A stretch of DNA of 64,000 bases from Eumeta japonica (lineage: Eukaryota; Arthropoda; Insecta; Lepidoptera; Psychidae), in NCBI GenBank assembly GCA_005406025.1, contig BGZK01001394.1, positions 96,093 through 160,092 on the forward strand, read 5' to 3'. Position 1 is the first letter of the stretch, and the number at the start of each line of letters is the position of its first letter. The notes under the pieces were generated by a model, which worked only from the letters and a program-made list of their open reading frames with translations, was not told where the DNA came from and ran no database searches. The position numbers and the translations under genes were made by a program. Of this stretch, positions 23,901-36,110 are shown piece by piece.

Positions 23901-24601
23901 CCATTTACTGAGCCTCTCGTGTCTTATTAAAAAGGAGAAACCGATACCATTTCTGGTACGATTCTCAGAAAATTACTCATAAACGCCCATTGCAGTGCAG
24001 TCTATTAGTGGAGTGCGTGACTAGTTTAAATATTTCTACAGCCACGGTTCTGACCGACTTGTCAGCGGAGCGAAACAGATTGACTCTACGTTACAAGCTG
24101 TTGAGAGTACTCCAAAAACAATAGAAATATTAGATTAAATACTTCACTTTTATTTTAAAGGAATTAGATCCGCTTTTAAAAAAGAACATGAACTAAAATA
24201 AAAAAAAATGTTTTATTTATATTGACTATAATTACAATTTAGTCCCTTGATTAAATTTTAAAACATTAATTCAGGATTGAATTGTAAAGGCCGAATGATA
24301 TTACAACTCATGTAACAATTTGAATTTGGTTAAAGAAAATTGCATCAAATCGTTGCATAAAGATTATTTTTGACGTGACAACGTCTTAAATTAGGTTGCG
24401 GCTGGGAGTCACTTTGAAAAGTGTAACGCTCGGTAACGTAACGATTTGCGTCTCTCTCCCACTCAACTATGATCGGTCTGCCGCGCGCTTTAGTGCATAG
24501 CTTGCAAATGTATTGCAAGTTATTGTATGTATATTTGTATATAAATACGTATGTATGTGTAAAGGTAAAAATAAAATTTTGTTAATATGAAATTCAGTGC
24601 G

Positions 24602-24661
24602 AGATTCTTTGTATAAATTAATGTTTTAAATATAATTCTTTGTATAAATAAATGTTTTAAA
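24602..24661 (+). repeat. Two-copy tandem repeat
   Basis: TTCTTTGTATAAATTAATG followed by TTTTAAATATAA, then the same unit again with one base changed (TAAATAAATG). The unit is about 32 bp. Confidence 0.7.
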
Positions 24662-25276
24662 TTGTTACTATTATTTCATCCTTCTTCCTACTATACGAAT
24701 GAATATTCACATTAAAATGATTTTACCATTCAAAGTCGTTGTCACGTAAACTTTCGCCCGTATACCGACTTTACAGGCAACAAATTTTTCTTTTATTTTA
24801 TAATTATGTAAATCTGCAAATACACATAAGATACATTAAGACTTCAAATACTGTTATTTTCTCGTAAGAATGGCTCTCTACGCCGACGCACAATTAAATA
24901 TAATTTGGCGTCGACTTCAAATTTACTTCTTTCCGATTTTTACAAAATACCTAATAAATATTATAGTCAAAATATTATTTTACAACTTTGAAATTATGTT
25001 TGTTTTAAAATGTTATAACTTTCCATCAAAACTATTTTTATATGACCTTTAAAGCATTTCAATTTTATGTTTTAAGTTTCAAGTTTCTTATTACCTTAGC
25101 AATTTGTTTAAAATTTTTAAGAAGAAAAATTAGACTCATTGCGAAAGCACAAAAATAGACATAATGAAATGCTAGATCAAGAGAAACAATTTTCAGAAAA
25201 CCATATCAGAATATAAATGTTATTATTGATGACGTTTGAGGTGATGAACGCGCAGAAAAGTGTGAACATATTACAG

Positions 25277-25463
25277 ATATGTCCACCTACGCGGACGTGA
25301 TCGCGCACCTACAAAATAAACACAGAAATGACTTGCGTCATTGTGCAAACATGTTCGCGCTTCTAAGGCAGCTGAATTGTCCAGTTAAGCCGATGTTGGC
25401 TTGCCTCTGTGGACACTTATTTTACGAAAAACAACGAGTTAACACATCCAAAATATTAATGAT
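25277..25463 (+). other. Possible isolated exon with splice-like edges (unassigned)
   Basis: A 62-codon frame starting MSTYADVIAHLQNKH and containing RQLNCPVKPMLACLCGHLFY is bounded by ATTACAG at its left and GAT|GTAAGTT at its right, both good splice consensus. It stays open up to the donor with coding-like codon variety at its start. I do not recognise the protein and see no neighbouring exon, so it may be a chance frame, a transposon scrap or an exon of an unlisted transcript. Confidence 0.2.
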
Positions 25464-26149
25464 GTAAGTTTATCAAAATTTGTTTTATAATTCCTGAGAA
25501 GATAGCTAACAAACACATGTATGTGTATATGTTTGTATTCATATGTACGTGAACATGCACACAGAATCCCTTTTCTTAAAAATTGAGACATTTCGAAGAA
25601 AATAATTTCTTATTGAAATATGTAATTGTTTTAAAGAGAAATGACCAAAAGTGCGTTTTGATAATTTCTATTGCATTCAAAAAGTATTTTAATATAAATA
25701 AAAGCAAAACTGTAATTTACTAATAAACGATATTTGGCCACGTGAAGTAGTTTTAATCTAAATAAAACTACAATTTACCGGGAAAGTGTAAATGAGAATT
25801 TATGCTTATTTTAAGTATTACGAAGTGCTATTTTAAAGATGCATCTGCAAACATAAAAAGTAGATTATACCTACATATGAATATATAACATATTGTGTTT
25901 GTTATGTGCTTAGCACTACTCATGTTTTCATTAACTATGAAACGAATAAAACTGTCTGGCATTTATATCTCTGCTATAAATGTGAATTATTGAATTGAAA
26001 ACGCACACACCAGAGCATACACACGATAGAATGTGCATTTGTGCGGTTCGCGCGTGCGGACGTGCAGGCATTCGAAGTATATACCGTAAAACTATTTCAG
26101 AAACAAAATGAAAACTGCGCCACAAACCAAGGGGCGTTTGATACGTTAA

Positions 26150-26450
26150 TTTCGGAAGGCTGAGGAGCTGCCGCGGACCGCGAGAAGATTCCAGTTTTCG
26201 TGCCGATTAAGAAAACGGTAGTCGCTCATTATTCATAGCGATCTATTTCCAAGTATTGTGGAGGCCCGGCGGCGGCGCTGTCGGCTCGTCACTTGGCTGC
26301 CAGCCCTGACAGGCCCCCTCCGCCCGGCCCCCGCACCGCGGGCGTGCGACTGCGGCCCGGCCCTCTGTGAACTCTCTCTCTCCTCGAATCGCGTGATACC
26401 TCCTAGTCGAGATTACGGTTCAGTTGAAAGTGTGAGACTATAATTTTATT
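26150..26450. promoter_or_regulatory. GC-rich island H
   Basis: Very GC-rich at 26258-26370, preceded by complex sequence (GATTCCAGTTTTCGTGCC, CATTATTCATAGCGATC). The 61-codon open frame is arginine/proline/alanine-rich because of base composition. It has no family signature, so it is not called as a gene. Confidence 0.38.
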
Positions 26451-28005
26451 TCAGACACCTTCATGCTGTAGTAGCATCGAACACTCGACTGATTGCTCAA
26501 AAGGTATAAATACAGTGGGCGCGATAATACAGACGCATCGGGTCATGTATAAATCATAATTTAATAAATAGCGTGAATGGCATGCTTCCCCTATTTATCC
26601 TTTAACCTTTGTGGAATCGGTGATACCCCAACCGATTTAACTAATACAAAACTGTTATGTACACAAGTACTACAATCATATAAGGTTGAAATCAAAGTTT
26701 TGGCGTTTAACTTTGAATTTGACTGCACTAAAATAACTACGCGTTATTGTATGATTTTTGCAATGAAAAGGATAAAAAATCTTTGTGTTATTTTTAATTC
26801 AATTTATCAATGTTTAATATAGCTATTGAATCCTTTAAACATCAATGACATAAAATATAGATTTTATTAATTAAATATTTGATAGTTAGACATTTACATT
26901 TTATATATGGCCCTAAAGATTTCGATGTAAATTTCCATTTTGATAAAATATAGCTTTTTAATTATATCTAAAGATACATTTTAAAAGCAATATTTTATCA
27001 AAGTAGGTATCTGGAACGACCACCGCGCGCTTACCGACATCTAAATCGACACCACGAAGTTGGTTGGTAAATGTATCACAATTTTGCAGAAAAGGCTACC
27101 AACAAAGTAAAAGTAACATCTACCACGTATGTTTACGTAGGCGTGAGAACTGATAATTATTTCAAGGTAGTTATTCAAATTTTGCAGAATATACAACATC
27201 TGTCTCAATCAATACGAATAATATATATATGTGCATCCGTGCGCGCGCGCGCCTGTTGTGTGTGTGTGTGTACTTTCAAATAACATATAGTATTTATTGT
27301 AAATATTAGTGGTATTAATTATTTATTACATCAAAGAAATATAACTTCTTATAAAATTATACTTGCGTACATAAGTAGGTACACATATACACTGGTGTTT
27401 TTCTAAACGTTACTTTATTTAGTGCCATTTAGTAGAATTTGGAGATAAGTACATAGTTTTTATAATTATTGGTTATAAACAATAAATGGTACTACATAAT
27501 ATAAACTATATATGGCATATACATGTTATATTATGGGACTAAATATTAACTGTTGGAAATGAACACAAGCAACATTTCTTATGGAAAGTAAAGACAACGA
27601 GCGTAGTTGTCCAGATCCTGCGAGATAATTAGAAAAAATATAATATAATATAATATATAAGAAGTCACAAATTAGAAATTGCTGTATGTGTTTGCCGGCA
27701 CAAGCATCAACACCACGGCCTGCACCCGCCACCCCTGGGCTACGAGCTAAGAAAATTCATTTACCAAACATTTCTCATAACCTCTTGCGTCCGAAACAAT
27801 ACTGCTGTGTTCACTGGTTCACGAAGGCCGTTAGTAATGTATTAAAATGTTATGTAATATAAACTTCTCCACATGAATATAATGAAATATGTTACTATGA
27901 AATTTTGGGAATCTCCAAGAATCTGCATCGTGGCGTACTTTCACACGTGTCACTCTGCCGAGATTGGCTTTTCGTTTGTCTTCTCTGCTAAACTCGGTTT
28001 TACTT
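26451..28005. other. AT-rich intergenic stretch with microsatellites
   Basis: No gene is seen. A compound (GC)n-(TG)n tract lies at about 27239-27273 and an (ATAAT)n run at 27636-27658. Confidence 0.5.
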
Positions 28006-28165
28006 ACTCGGCCATTTCCCGACTGTTCATAAATTTTCGCAACACCGAAGAAGGCCGACAACGCCTTTTAAGTGATTCCTCTGGGCTTGCGGGTGTCCAT
28101 GGGTGGCGGTGACCATCTACTTTGTTAAGGGCTGTATGCTCGTTTACCCCTCATAAATCTGACAC
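28005..28165 (+). repeat. LINE 3' tail (copy 5)
   Basis: One frame ends LLSDSSGLAGVHGWR then stop, the remnant of the C-terminal SSGVAGVHGRR-type end of the LINE family seen at 56.0-57.6 kb. It is followed by the GTCCATGGGTGGCGGTGACCATC tail and GTATGCTCGTTTACCC. This copy links the coding end of the LINE to the shared tail. Confidence 0.68.
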
Positions 28166-28189
28166 AAAGGTCTAGTGTGCTCTTTTTAG

Positions 28190-28480
28190 GTGTCCGTACG
28201 CGCGAATGAAAAAAAATTAAATCCTTATATGATCATGTCTGTCCATTTGTCGCAGTTGATTTACTTTGAATCTACTGCATCGACTAAGATGACGTTTGAC
28301 ACATAGATGTATGTCTGTGGTCCAAACACGGACGTGTAACGTAAATAAATGAATTTTTAACATGATGATCCCTTTTGAAGGAAAAATTATAAAATTCGGA
28401 AAATGTATGAAAGCGCTCCCTGTGAAGGTCTTGAATATGCATACTTTTTTTTGTAATATTAGTGTAAATAATTTCAATGT
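28190..28480. repeat. Dispersed repeat of unknown class (copy 1)
   Basis: Shares CGGACGTGTAACGTAAATAAATGAATTTT and flanking order with 42105-42260 (written in full this is 29 bases, key part ACGTGTAACGTAAATAAATG). It has no coding potential and no class could be assigned. Confidence 0.5.
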
Positions 28481-29155
28481 TATTTAAAAAAATTGATAAT
28501 AACTGACCATTCCCTCCTTATTACAGAAACCACTGCGCCCGACTTTTTGAGAAAAAAAAAGAAAAATGTAGTTCTTTGTTTATAAGTTACAGGAAAACCT
28601 ATAAGAAGTCTATGGTTTTCTCCATTTCGGTTGGATTCAATGTGTAACATAAACTGACACTTGCTGAACACATAAGTGCACACTTAGTGCCTAACTTTTT
28701 TTTGCCTTGTCGAAAAGGCAGTAATGTGTACAAACGTCAAACTTGGCGCGAGGAGAGTGCAAGCTTAAGGAAAACAATAAATAAAGGTTGGCCAAGTGTG
28801 AATAGGGTTCGTGATAAGAATTCGCAAATGAATGAGTGAAAATAATTTAATTTAAGCATTTAACACATAGATATCGTGTTGTAGTACGCAGCCTTAGGTA
28901 CAATAGAGAGACTCGCACTTGGCTGGGTTTTTTTTATTATGTTTCAGAAGGAATCCAAAGCAGAACAGATTAAGCGAAAACTAGTACACCGATATTTAGA
29001 AACACGGAAACGTCGTGTATGCGATTAAAAGTACATATTCTTTCATTTTTTTTAATATTAAAAAAAGTTAACGGTACGCAAAACAATTACATAAATTATA
29101 TGCTTAAATTTCGGACAGTTTTGGGAGAAAATGAACCGTAAATATTATCCCGAAA
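28481..29155. other. AT-rich intergenic stretch, nothing recognised
   Basis: Low-complexity AT-rich DNA with short A and T runs. No gene or repeat family is seen. Confidence 0.4.
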
Positions 29156-29465
29156 TATCTGAAGCGCAATTAACACAAAGAACAGACTACCCGGCGCTCA
29201 TGTGAGTTTGAAGAACTTAAGAGCGTCGCAATCAGAAATACATTACGCCCTCGTTAGCGTCCCCCCTCCCCGTTCCGCCCCCTCCTGCTGCGTCTAGATA
29301 GCCCGCATCCTAGGTAAATGTCTCTGCAAGGTAAATTGGTGTCTACTTAAATTGTAACTTACATTTAAATCCAATTAATCGTTGCCGTAATGCGAATTAA
29401 TGCTCTTTTGGTCACGGATATCGACACTTAATCCCTTGACTAGGTCACTTAAATTATAAGAGGCG
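29155..29465. promoter_or_regulatory. Island I, GC-rich then homeodomain-type cores
   Basis: GC-rich pyrimidine block at 29250-29310 followed by AATCCAATTAATCG and GCGAATTAATGC, two TAAT-containing sites about 30 bp apart. No exon. A candidate regulatory element. Confidence 0.3.
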
Positions 29466-29835
29466 ACATTATTGTCAAATTAATTTTTTTGAATAAACGG
29501 TATTAATAGAAAAGCTTTTAGTTAGTACCTGGTTCGGGCTTTGCTCGGCGTCCTACGGGTTTGTCGATGGAATATAACAAATTTCAGCGGGAAAAGGTGC
29601 TGATGATTGCGGTTTCCAACGATAAATAGAGGGGTTGCCAAATTCGTCTAAGTGTTTTATCTAAATAATGCCACCCGTGGTTCATATCATGCTTCCATTT
29701 GTTGGTGCGTGTGTGTGTCACGACGATCTCGCAAGCGGGTTTAACGATTTGGATTTAGATGAAATTCGTGAAATTTCGAGATAATCACAATGTTGGTATG
29801 TTATTGGCTCTCAACAACAAATGGAATCATGATAT

Positions 29836-29853
29836 GAACAACAGGTGGCGCTA
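29836..29853 (+). promoter_or_regulatory. CTCF-like motif
   Basis: ACAACAGGTGGCGCT contains AGGTGGCGCT (29843-29852), the core bound by insect CTCF. It is in the opposite orientation to the site at 5811-5826. Motif match only. Confidence 0.35.
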
Positions 29854-29884
29854 TTTAAATAAAACACTTAGACAAATCTGGCAA

Positions 29885-29985
29885 TCCCATCGATTCCACA
29901 CTCAATTTCGGTCCGGATCCCACTTTCGATTCCGATGTTGGTCCTACTGTTTGTGATCTTGTTTTGGATCTGGATTTTTTATATT
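29885..29985. repeat. Cryptic GATTCC/GGATCT-type short repeat
   Basis: Runs of CCATCGATTCC, GGTCCGGATCCC, CGATTCCGATG, TTGGATCTGGAT form a degenerate near-hexameric pattern. Similar cryptic repeats occur at about 53428-53460 and 63420-63545. Confidence 0.45.
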
Positions 29986-31325
29986 TTATATACAACAGGC
30001 TTCAAAAAATTTTCACATATTTTCACCGCTGATTTCACATCTTTAAGGGTTGGATTTCCAAAAACACTGAAACGTGTGTTTCTATTATCTGTATCAAATA
30101 TCAATTTTTAAGACCTAAAGCGAAAAAGTAATGGTGCTCCTATACAGACCACAAAACCTCGAGTTGCGTTTTTCTTAATTTGATAAGAAGAAAACTAACA
30201 GTACTTCTAATCAAAATTTCACATCCTTTTGATGAAAAGGAGGTGCTTCTCAATTATAGAATTTACAACACTCTCTTCTTGGTGCTTGCCGACACTATGA
30301 AAACGAAATTTTTTCCAAATTTCGAAATTTTAAAATGAACTACTTTTTTGTGCTTTGATTAGTCAGTTAGTTTCTCTTTTAAACATATAGTGTGCTGAAA
30401 TTCTTCCAAAAGTAGATTTATTGTAATTGCTGTATTATGTTAATCAACGCTTGCACTGAAAAAGTATACTCTACCACTTTTTTTTAATTTTAAATTGAGG
30501 ATCTTGGACTTCGAGCTATTCACGCCGATCCAGTTCAAGTTGGGAGTTGCTAGCGGTCGTTGTCACCAACGTGGCCACAATGTCCAACGGCTTTAGTGAT
30601 CTACGAGGTCTTGCCTGGGAGGGCACAATGAGCCTGGATGTTGCTGCTTCAGGCAGTTCTAACCGTTTTCTTTTTTCTTTCTTGTAGAAATTGTAGGCTG
30701 TGGTAAGTGCATAACGAAAGATACGTCTTTCAGTTGAACAGGAAATAAAACAAAGAATTATACATACGAAAATGTTATTTATGTGCGTTCCTTGCAGGTC
30801 TGCGTGTCTTTTCGTGATAGTCACTACGCAGTTTGATAACGAAGTCACGTCATGTATCTCTCAATTCTTATGACTTAACTAATGACAGGCACACAGCGAA
30901 TACTTATATTTTCAAACACATCTAAGGAATCAAATAATCATGCTTTTAAAGATTGATATAGGATCTAAAACCGATCAATCTCAACTAATTATGTCTGGTC
31001 TAGAATACAATGTCGCGTGAAATCTGTTAGAGCCATCACTGATGATTGTCAAACGAATTTGTAATCGACAAGTTTTAGTGCGAAAGAACATTTTTAAATT
31101 TCTATTATAACAAGTTCTTTTAAGCAAAAATGGCTGAAGCACAGATGTGGAACGGGAAACAGTTTCAAAAATTTAAGTCCTAAATGTGAGGGTATATACA
31201 AAAAATTAAAATAATAAATATACTTAATTCTAACAATATACCTGTTTCGAATAGGTATAGCCACTATCGTGCTATTCCATTCAGAAACTAAAGTTAAATT
31301 TGCAAGTGATAGATATGCGAGGCAC
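29986..31325. other. Intergenic stretch
   Basis: No supported gene. The 110-codon minus frame at 30516-30848 has no family signature. Its GC-richer part (30530-30660) shows faint similarity in block order to 55270-55325 and may be an old repeat. Confidence 0.35.
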
Positions 31326-31475
31326 TCGCGGAATGTAATTTTCACACGCTCAAGCGACGTCACTGCCGCCGCCCCTACGCCGCGCCGCCGCCCCTCGCCC
31401 GCCCACGACCCCACCCGGCGGTGCGCCGAGAACCGATGTGCGAAAACCTGTATTCTTCGACGCACTGCGGAATCT
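31325..31475. promoter_or_regulatory. GC-rich island J
   Basis: Short, very GC-rich CCGCCGCCCC / GCGCCGCCGCCC block with CAAGCGACGTCAC (CRE-like GACGTCA) at its left edge. Open frames on both strands are composition effects. Confidence 0.35.
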
Positions 31476-33185
31476 ATCGACCAGGCAAATTAGGATGTGC
31501 TTTGAACATGAAACATACCCTGGAATAAAATTGTTAATAGTTATTGCTACATCTTTACATTTAGACGTTTGTTACTGTTGACTAAAATTAAGTAGGTATT
31601 GCAGTCTGTTCAAAATATCGATTTTAATAATTAGATTTTAATCATAAATCGAAGAATAATACATGAGGTTGCGTTTTGATCCTATTATCCATTCTTGTCC
31701 CAAGCAACTAACCATTCCATCACAATCATTAAAAGTGATGTGATCAGTCGATTCAGTACTATTCAACTTTCCAAAATACAATAAATAATTACGTACGAAT
31801 CTTAAATTCAAAGTATTCCTCTCCATGTATATATTGGTGTAAGATTTTGTCAAACTTCTCCTTTTAATCTAAAAATAACAAACGCTCACAAGTCTCCTAG
31901 TCTAGTGGTTTGTTAACGCTTTCTTACTTTTACGCGTTTATATCAAAACACTTTTTATGAGCCAGGAAAATTACTTCGAATTTTTTATAAATTAAGCTTT
32001 TTGTATAAGTCCGGTAAAACTCAGTAAGCGTATTTCTAAGTGGCTATCGAATTATAATAAGGGAATTATTTATAAATTCTAATAGAAATGAAATCGAAAA
32101 CAAAACAACGAAATCCTAAATATTTGCACATTGTCTCTCGGTATAGCCATCACCCCACAGCGCTCCGCGACGGATGCTCTGGAAAATTGCTACAATGATT
32201 GTAAGTGGGAATTTTGAAATGAAGGAAATGTACTTGACTAGACGCGCACACGCCGCTCGCCGCCAGCCGCGCCGTCTCTGATAAATACACCTTGTGCCGT
32301 ACTACTACACTACAGGCACACAAAAACTTTGTCTGCATTGACACAAAATACATGCCTAGCTCGAATTGCGACGTAAATTTCGATTTCGAACAATTTCGTT
32401 GTGTACATTTACGAGCATTTGTAACATTTTACACAAGAAATTAAGCTTTGCCATCAGTTTTTTTTACACATATGGGAATTTTCAAAATCTTGTCAAAACC
32501 ATTTTAAAATTTCAATATAATTAGAATTCTTCATTTAAAGCGCATGCTCAACACACCAATTATTTAGTTTTTTTTCATTTTTCATCTTTCAAATTGTGGG
32601 TTTTTCGTTAGTCCCATAATCTCACATTAAATTTATATGATGTTGAAGTTTATGATAATCAATGTTCAATATGCCTATGAAGTGGCTGTGTAGCAAAATT
32701 CAATATTTGAGGTGGCAACATTTCTTTTGAAAACACTCACTTCTAAACAAGCTTTTATAATATCCATTTAAACGAAAACATAGATATTGCAGCTGCCTCC
32801 GTGTTCATAAACTCTGTGCAGAATTCGCCAAATCAGACTTTATTGATATGTGCAAGGCTCATACCTGATTCTTAAAACTAGTCACGCGATGATTTAAGTT
32901 TTTTTTGAACAATGTACATACTCAAGTGGTACTTACCTACTGGAGGAATTCATGTAAGTGCAAGTAAGCCAGTATAAATTTTTTATAGTCATTATCGATT
33001 TCATATTCAGAAAAGCTTGGTGAATATTTATTCGTTGGTAGGATTCCACACAAATACATTGTGCCAACCTCGTACGTATCTTTATTATTAACAACTATTA
33101 GGAAGTTCTTTTGAGTCGATCTTATTTATGTCGATCAAGAAGCCTTATTTTCTTTAAATGTCTCTCTATCTGTATTAATATATCT
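31476..33185. other. AT-rich intergenic stretch around island K
   Basis: No gene or repeat family is recognised. Confidence 0.4.
32135..32295. promoter_or_regulatory. GC-rich island K
   Basis: Two small GC-rich patches (32150-32180 and 32245-32280) around ATTGCTACAATGATTG. No exon is supported. Confidence 0.25.
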
Positions 33186-33189
33186 AATG

Positions 33190-33595
33190 ATAGAGACGGA
33201 GATGCGATCCCTGCGAGGTATTTGTGGAGTGTCTTTGACAGAAACACATAGGAACGGTGATGTTAGAGATTAGTGTGGTTTGAAAGAACATGTAGTGGTT
33301 AGAGTATGAAAAGTTGTGTGACTAGTGACTAGAGTACAGTGTTTTGGCCGTGAGCAAAGAACGAATACTGACAAAACAGATTTATAAAGTGAAAGTGTGC
33401 ATCTAATGGAAGGGCGGGCAAAGGTCGCCCTAGAAAGTGTTATGCGGACCAAATTGTTCGCATATCAAAAAATAAGTCAAATGTTAATCACCCGAAATCC
33501 GCGAGCTGTGCGAAAAGATTGATGGACGTCAGTGAAGCAAGAGAGATGTCCTAAGATCGAATCGTTTTGAAATCTTTGTAAAGAGGAAGTTCCTA
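33190..33595 (+). mobile_element. RTE-type LINE, 3' coding fragment (copy 2)
   Basis: One frame reads EMRSLRGICGVSLTETHRN and, after a stop, CGLKEHVVVRV, the block preceding the MLRW motif in RTE-clade reverse transcriptases. Downstream, GGAAGGGCGGGCAAAGGTCG corresponds to the GKGRPR segment, and ACCCGAAATCCGCGAGC plus AGATTGATGGACGTCAGTG to the last conserved block. Several stops and frameshifts show it is dead. Confidence 0.78.
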
Positions 33596-34755
33596 CTTAC
33601 TTTTCTGGGAAATAGGTGTGAGTTTTATATACAAAGAAATAAATAAAAATAGTGTCAAGAAAATATTTTTCTTTAAACGATATACAGTCAACAATTATAA
33701 TTAAATAAGATTTATGGTAATCGATCACAATACAGTCTATATTTAGGTCCAATAAAATATATTTTGGACAATATTTAGGGTAAAGAATTCTATTTGCAGA
33801 ACTATTAAGCTTTAAAATTTAATTTTTTTTTTTTTTGTAACGTGTGTCACATCCTTACGCTGTAAATTACCGTTCCTCACATCCTTGCTTCTACAATTTA
33901 CGGTACCCTGCTGAACATGGGTTTCTTCAGAGATAATATTATTTTAAGTCATAACGCTCACACTGGTCCATTGCATGCATGGACTTTCTCATGTCGTAAA
34001 CGTCCTACGGAAAATAGGATAGTAGGAAATATTGCATAAAACTTTCAAGCTCTATAGTCTACTTTACGTTTATTACATTGTGCTAGAAACCAGACACGCC
34101 CAAATCGTTTTAAAAAAAAAGCGCACCTCGATATTCTAAACATTCGATGTTTTCAGCCAAACCCTCGTAAACAAACGCTTTATATACGACACGTCTTTTT
34201 ATATCAAAGGGGTCGGGTCGTGTCCACTTATATCATTCCCTTAAATATCCCGTACATCGATCAAATTTGATCACATATGTCTGCCTTCACCTTATAAAGA
34301 CAAGTAATACTAATAGATGTTTTGAATCTACTTATCTATTAGAGACATACTCAGTGGTGTATGACATCAGAATTCGAGCCCGTGCCTCCTGCGTCACAGG
34401 TGTTGATTACTATACCGTTATACTGGTTCTGAAATTTCTATGTGTTTTTGTGATGATGGTATATACAATACAAGCATACTGAGAGTGATCCCGATCAAAT
34501 AAACTACTCATTTTCGTGATTCAGTCGATCAAGACTAAGCTAGAATATTCTAGTTATTCTAATAAGTTGTTGTTGCCCTAATCTATTTTTTATGAAGATT
34601 GTATTGAGAAGGTTTGTACATCTTTGAGTTTATATTAACTCACAATGGCAGAACCGATTTATTTTTAGTCTTGTGTAATGTATTGAGATAGGCTTGAGCT
34701 AATATTTTGTGATCGTTTTATTTAAATTAGTTAGCAAACAACAATAGCATAGCTA
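33596..34755. other. AT-rich intergenic stretch
   Basis: No gene is seen. The T-run at 33823-33838 is followed by a repetitive CACATCCTTACGC / CACATCCTTGC pair near 33848 and 33878. Confidence 0.4.
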
Positions 34756-34970
34756 TTTTAAAGCGTGTTTCACGCGCTCGCGGCGCGTGCACAAGTCTGA
34801 CGAAAAAGCGCTACTCTACGAATTTAAGGGCGTTCAGTGACCAGGTGATGATAGTACGTTCGCTCTCAACTTCGTTTACACGTCTGTACACTTTACAACG
34901 TATTACGACTTCTACAAACGAGGTCTCCTTACAAAGCATAAGAATATGCCTATAAAAGCCGCGGTCGGAA
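34755..34970. promoter_or_regulatory. Small GC-rich island L
   Basis: GTTTCACGCGCTCGCGGCGCG block followed by GGGCGTTCAGTGACC and ACTTCGTTTACACG. Complex sequence with no exon. Confidence 0.22.
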
Positions 34971-34984
34971 ATATAATTATATAT

Positions 34985-35055
34985 ACATGTATAACTATTT
35001 GCATAGCTATTATATGCACATGTATAGGAGAATTATGCGAATAGTCATACTGACC
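34985..35055. repeat. Small fold-back repeat
   Basis: GTATAACTATTTGCATA at 34989-35005 and TATGCGAATAGTCATAC at 35034-35050 are complementary at 15 of 17 positions. Confidence 0.5.
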
Positions 35056-35339
35056 TTGGATATACTGAACAGTCATACACAAAACCTGGCCTGTAATAAT
35101 AATAAATAATAATTCAGCTTACACGCAAGAATTTTCATTTCTGGAGAACTTACACCGTTATTATCCGATATATATACGGAATCTGCTGACACATACCTAC
35201 TTACCAACTTTTTTTAACGGCACTCATTGAAAGTCGCAAGGCGAGAAAAATATTTCATCTCAGTAGAGCAACAAAAAGCGATATTTCTAACGTCCCTCAT
35301 AATTTATTTATAAGTAGAATTAACATTTTCATCTATATA

Positions 35340-35565
35340 AGTAATAGCGGTTTCCCGCCGGCCATTGCGGTCGTAAATCACCGCCGTCGATATCTTTCAA
35401 TAATCCAATCAAAGTGCGCCGTATCCAACTAATGTTATTGTCAAACCGGCGAGGTATTATTCAGCCTGAGCGACGATCTAAATGTCCGGTCACGTAACAC
35501 AAAAACCGAAACGGGCGCATGCGGAGTCCGGCGAGCGGGACAGAGAGATAGAATTGTGTAAACAA
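35340..35565. promoter_or_regulatory. Island M, GC-rich with TCF and Hox-like cores
   Basis: CCCGCCGGCCATTGCGGTCG then GTCGTAAATCACC (Cad/Abd-B-like), CAATAATCCAATCAAAG (TAATCC and an ATCAAAG TCF core at 35408-35414), AACCGGCGAGG and GGAGTCCGGCGAGCGGG. The density of distinct factor cores in about 220 bp is above its surroundings. No exon is supported. Confidence 0.38.
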
Positions 35566-35869
35566 TGCGTACGTGCTCAGACTCAAAGAGTCGCGTTTGA
35601 TAATTCTCGTTTTGGTTATTATTGCCTTTACGTACAAGTATTAGGGATGGTATTGAATTGAAAGAGGTTATAGCTTAAAATTGGAAAATTGTGGAATTCA
35701 TGTAGTCATGTATCGACAGTATATCGTTAACGTAAATAGAATCCGTTGCCAGTTGATATAAAGTCCATTGTTGCTCGTCCAAACTTGAGCGAGTTAAGTT
35801 CGTATAGAATTTGTAACAATTAGTTATTAAGAGAAGTGTAGTGGCGACATCTATCTTGCGTTTCTTATA

Positions 35870-36110
35870 TTGACATGGCGGCCGTCAGCGCTGCCTGAAT
35901 CGGAATGAGGTAATAAAGAAATTGCTCTTCCTTTTACGTATGTACGGCCGCCGGGCCGCGACATTGCTGATGCGGCCGTAACGAATGCCAGTAAATTGAA
36001 TAGTATGCCTTCTTGCTTCCGACCATGCGGTTAGACGGCGAAAAACTGAAGGAAGATTAATATCGATTTTAATGGAACGTCGGTCGCCGGTCAAACCGCA
36101 GTAACACTCA
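35870..36110. promoter_or_regulatory. Island N with YY1/Pho-like and Runx sites
   Basis: GACATGGCGGCCGTC at the left edge holds the GCCGCCAT core of YY1/Pho. AAACCGCAG at 36093-36101 is a Runx core. Between them is GC-rich sequence with CCGGGCCGCGACATTGC and TGCGGCCGTAACG. No exon is supported. Confidence 0.33.

Larger units (their letters stand above)
23901..26025. other. AT-rich intergenic stretch
   Basis: Apart from the tandem repeat at 24602 and the exon-like frame at 25277, no gene or repeat family is recognised. Confidence 0.4.

Noticed and set aside
26258..26443. Arg/Pro-rich 61-codon frame
   Set aside because: Driven by the GC content of island H.
30516..30848. 110-codon minus-strand frame
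   Set aside because: The amino-acid sequence has no recognisable domain. The faint similarity of its DNA to 55.27-55.33 kb suggests an old repeat instead.
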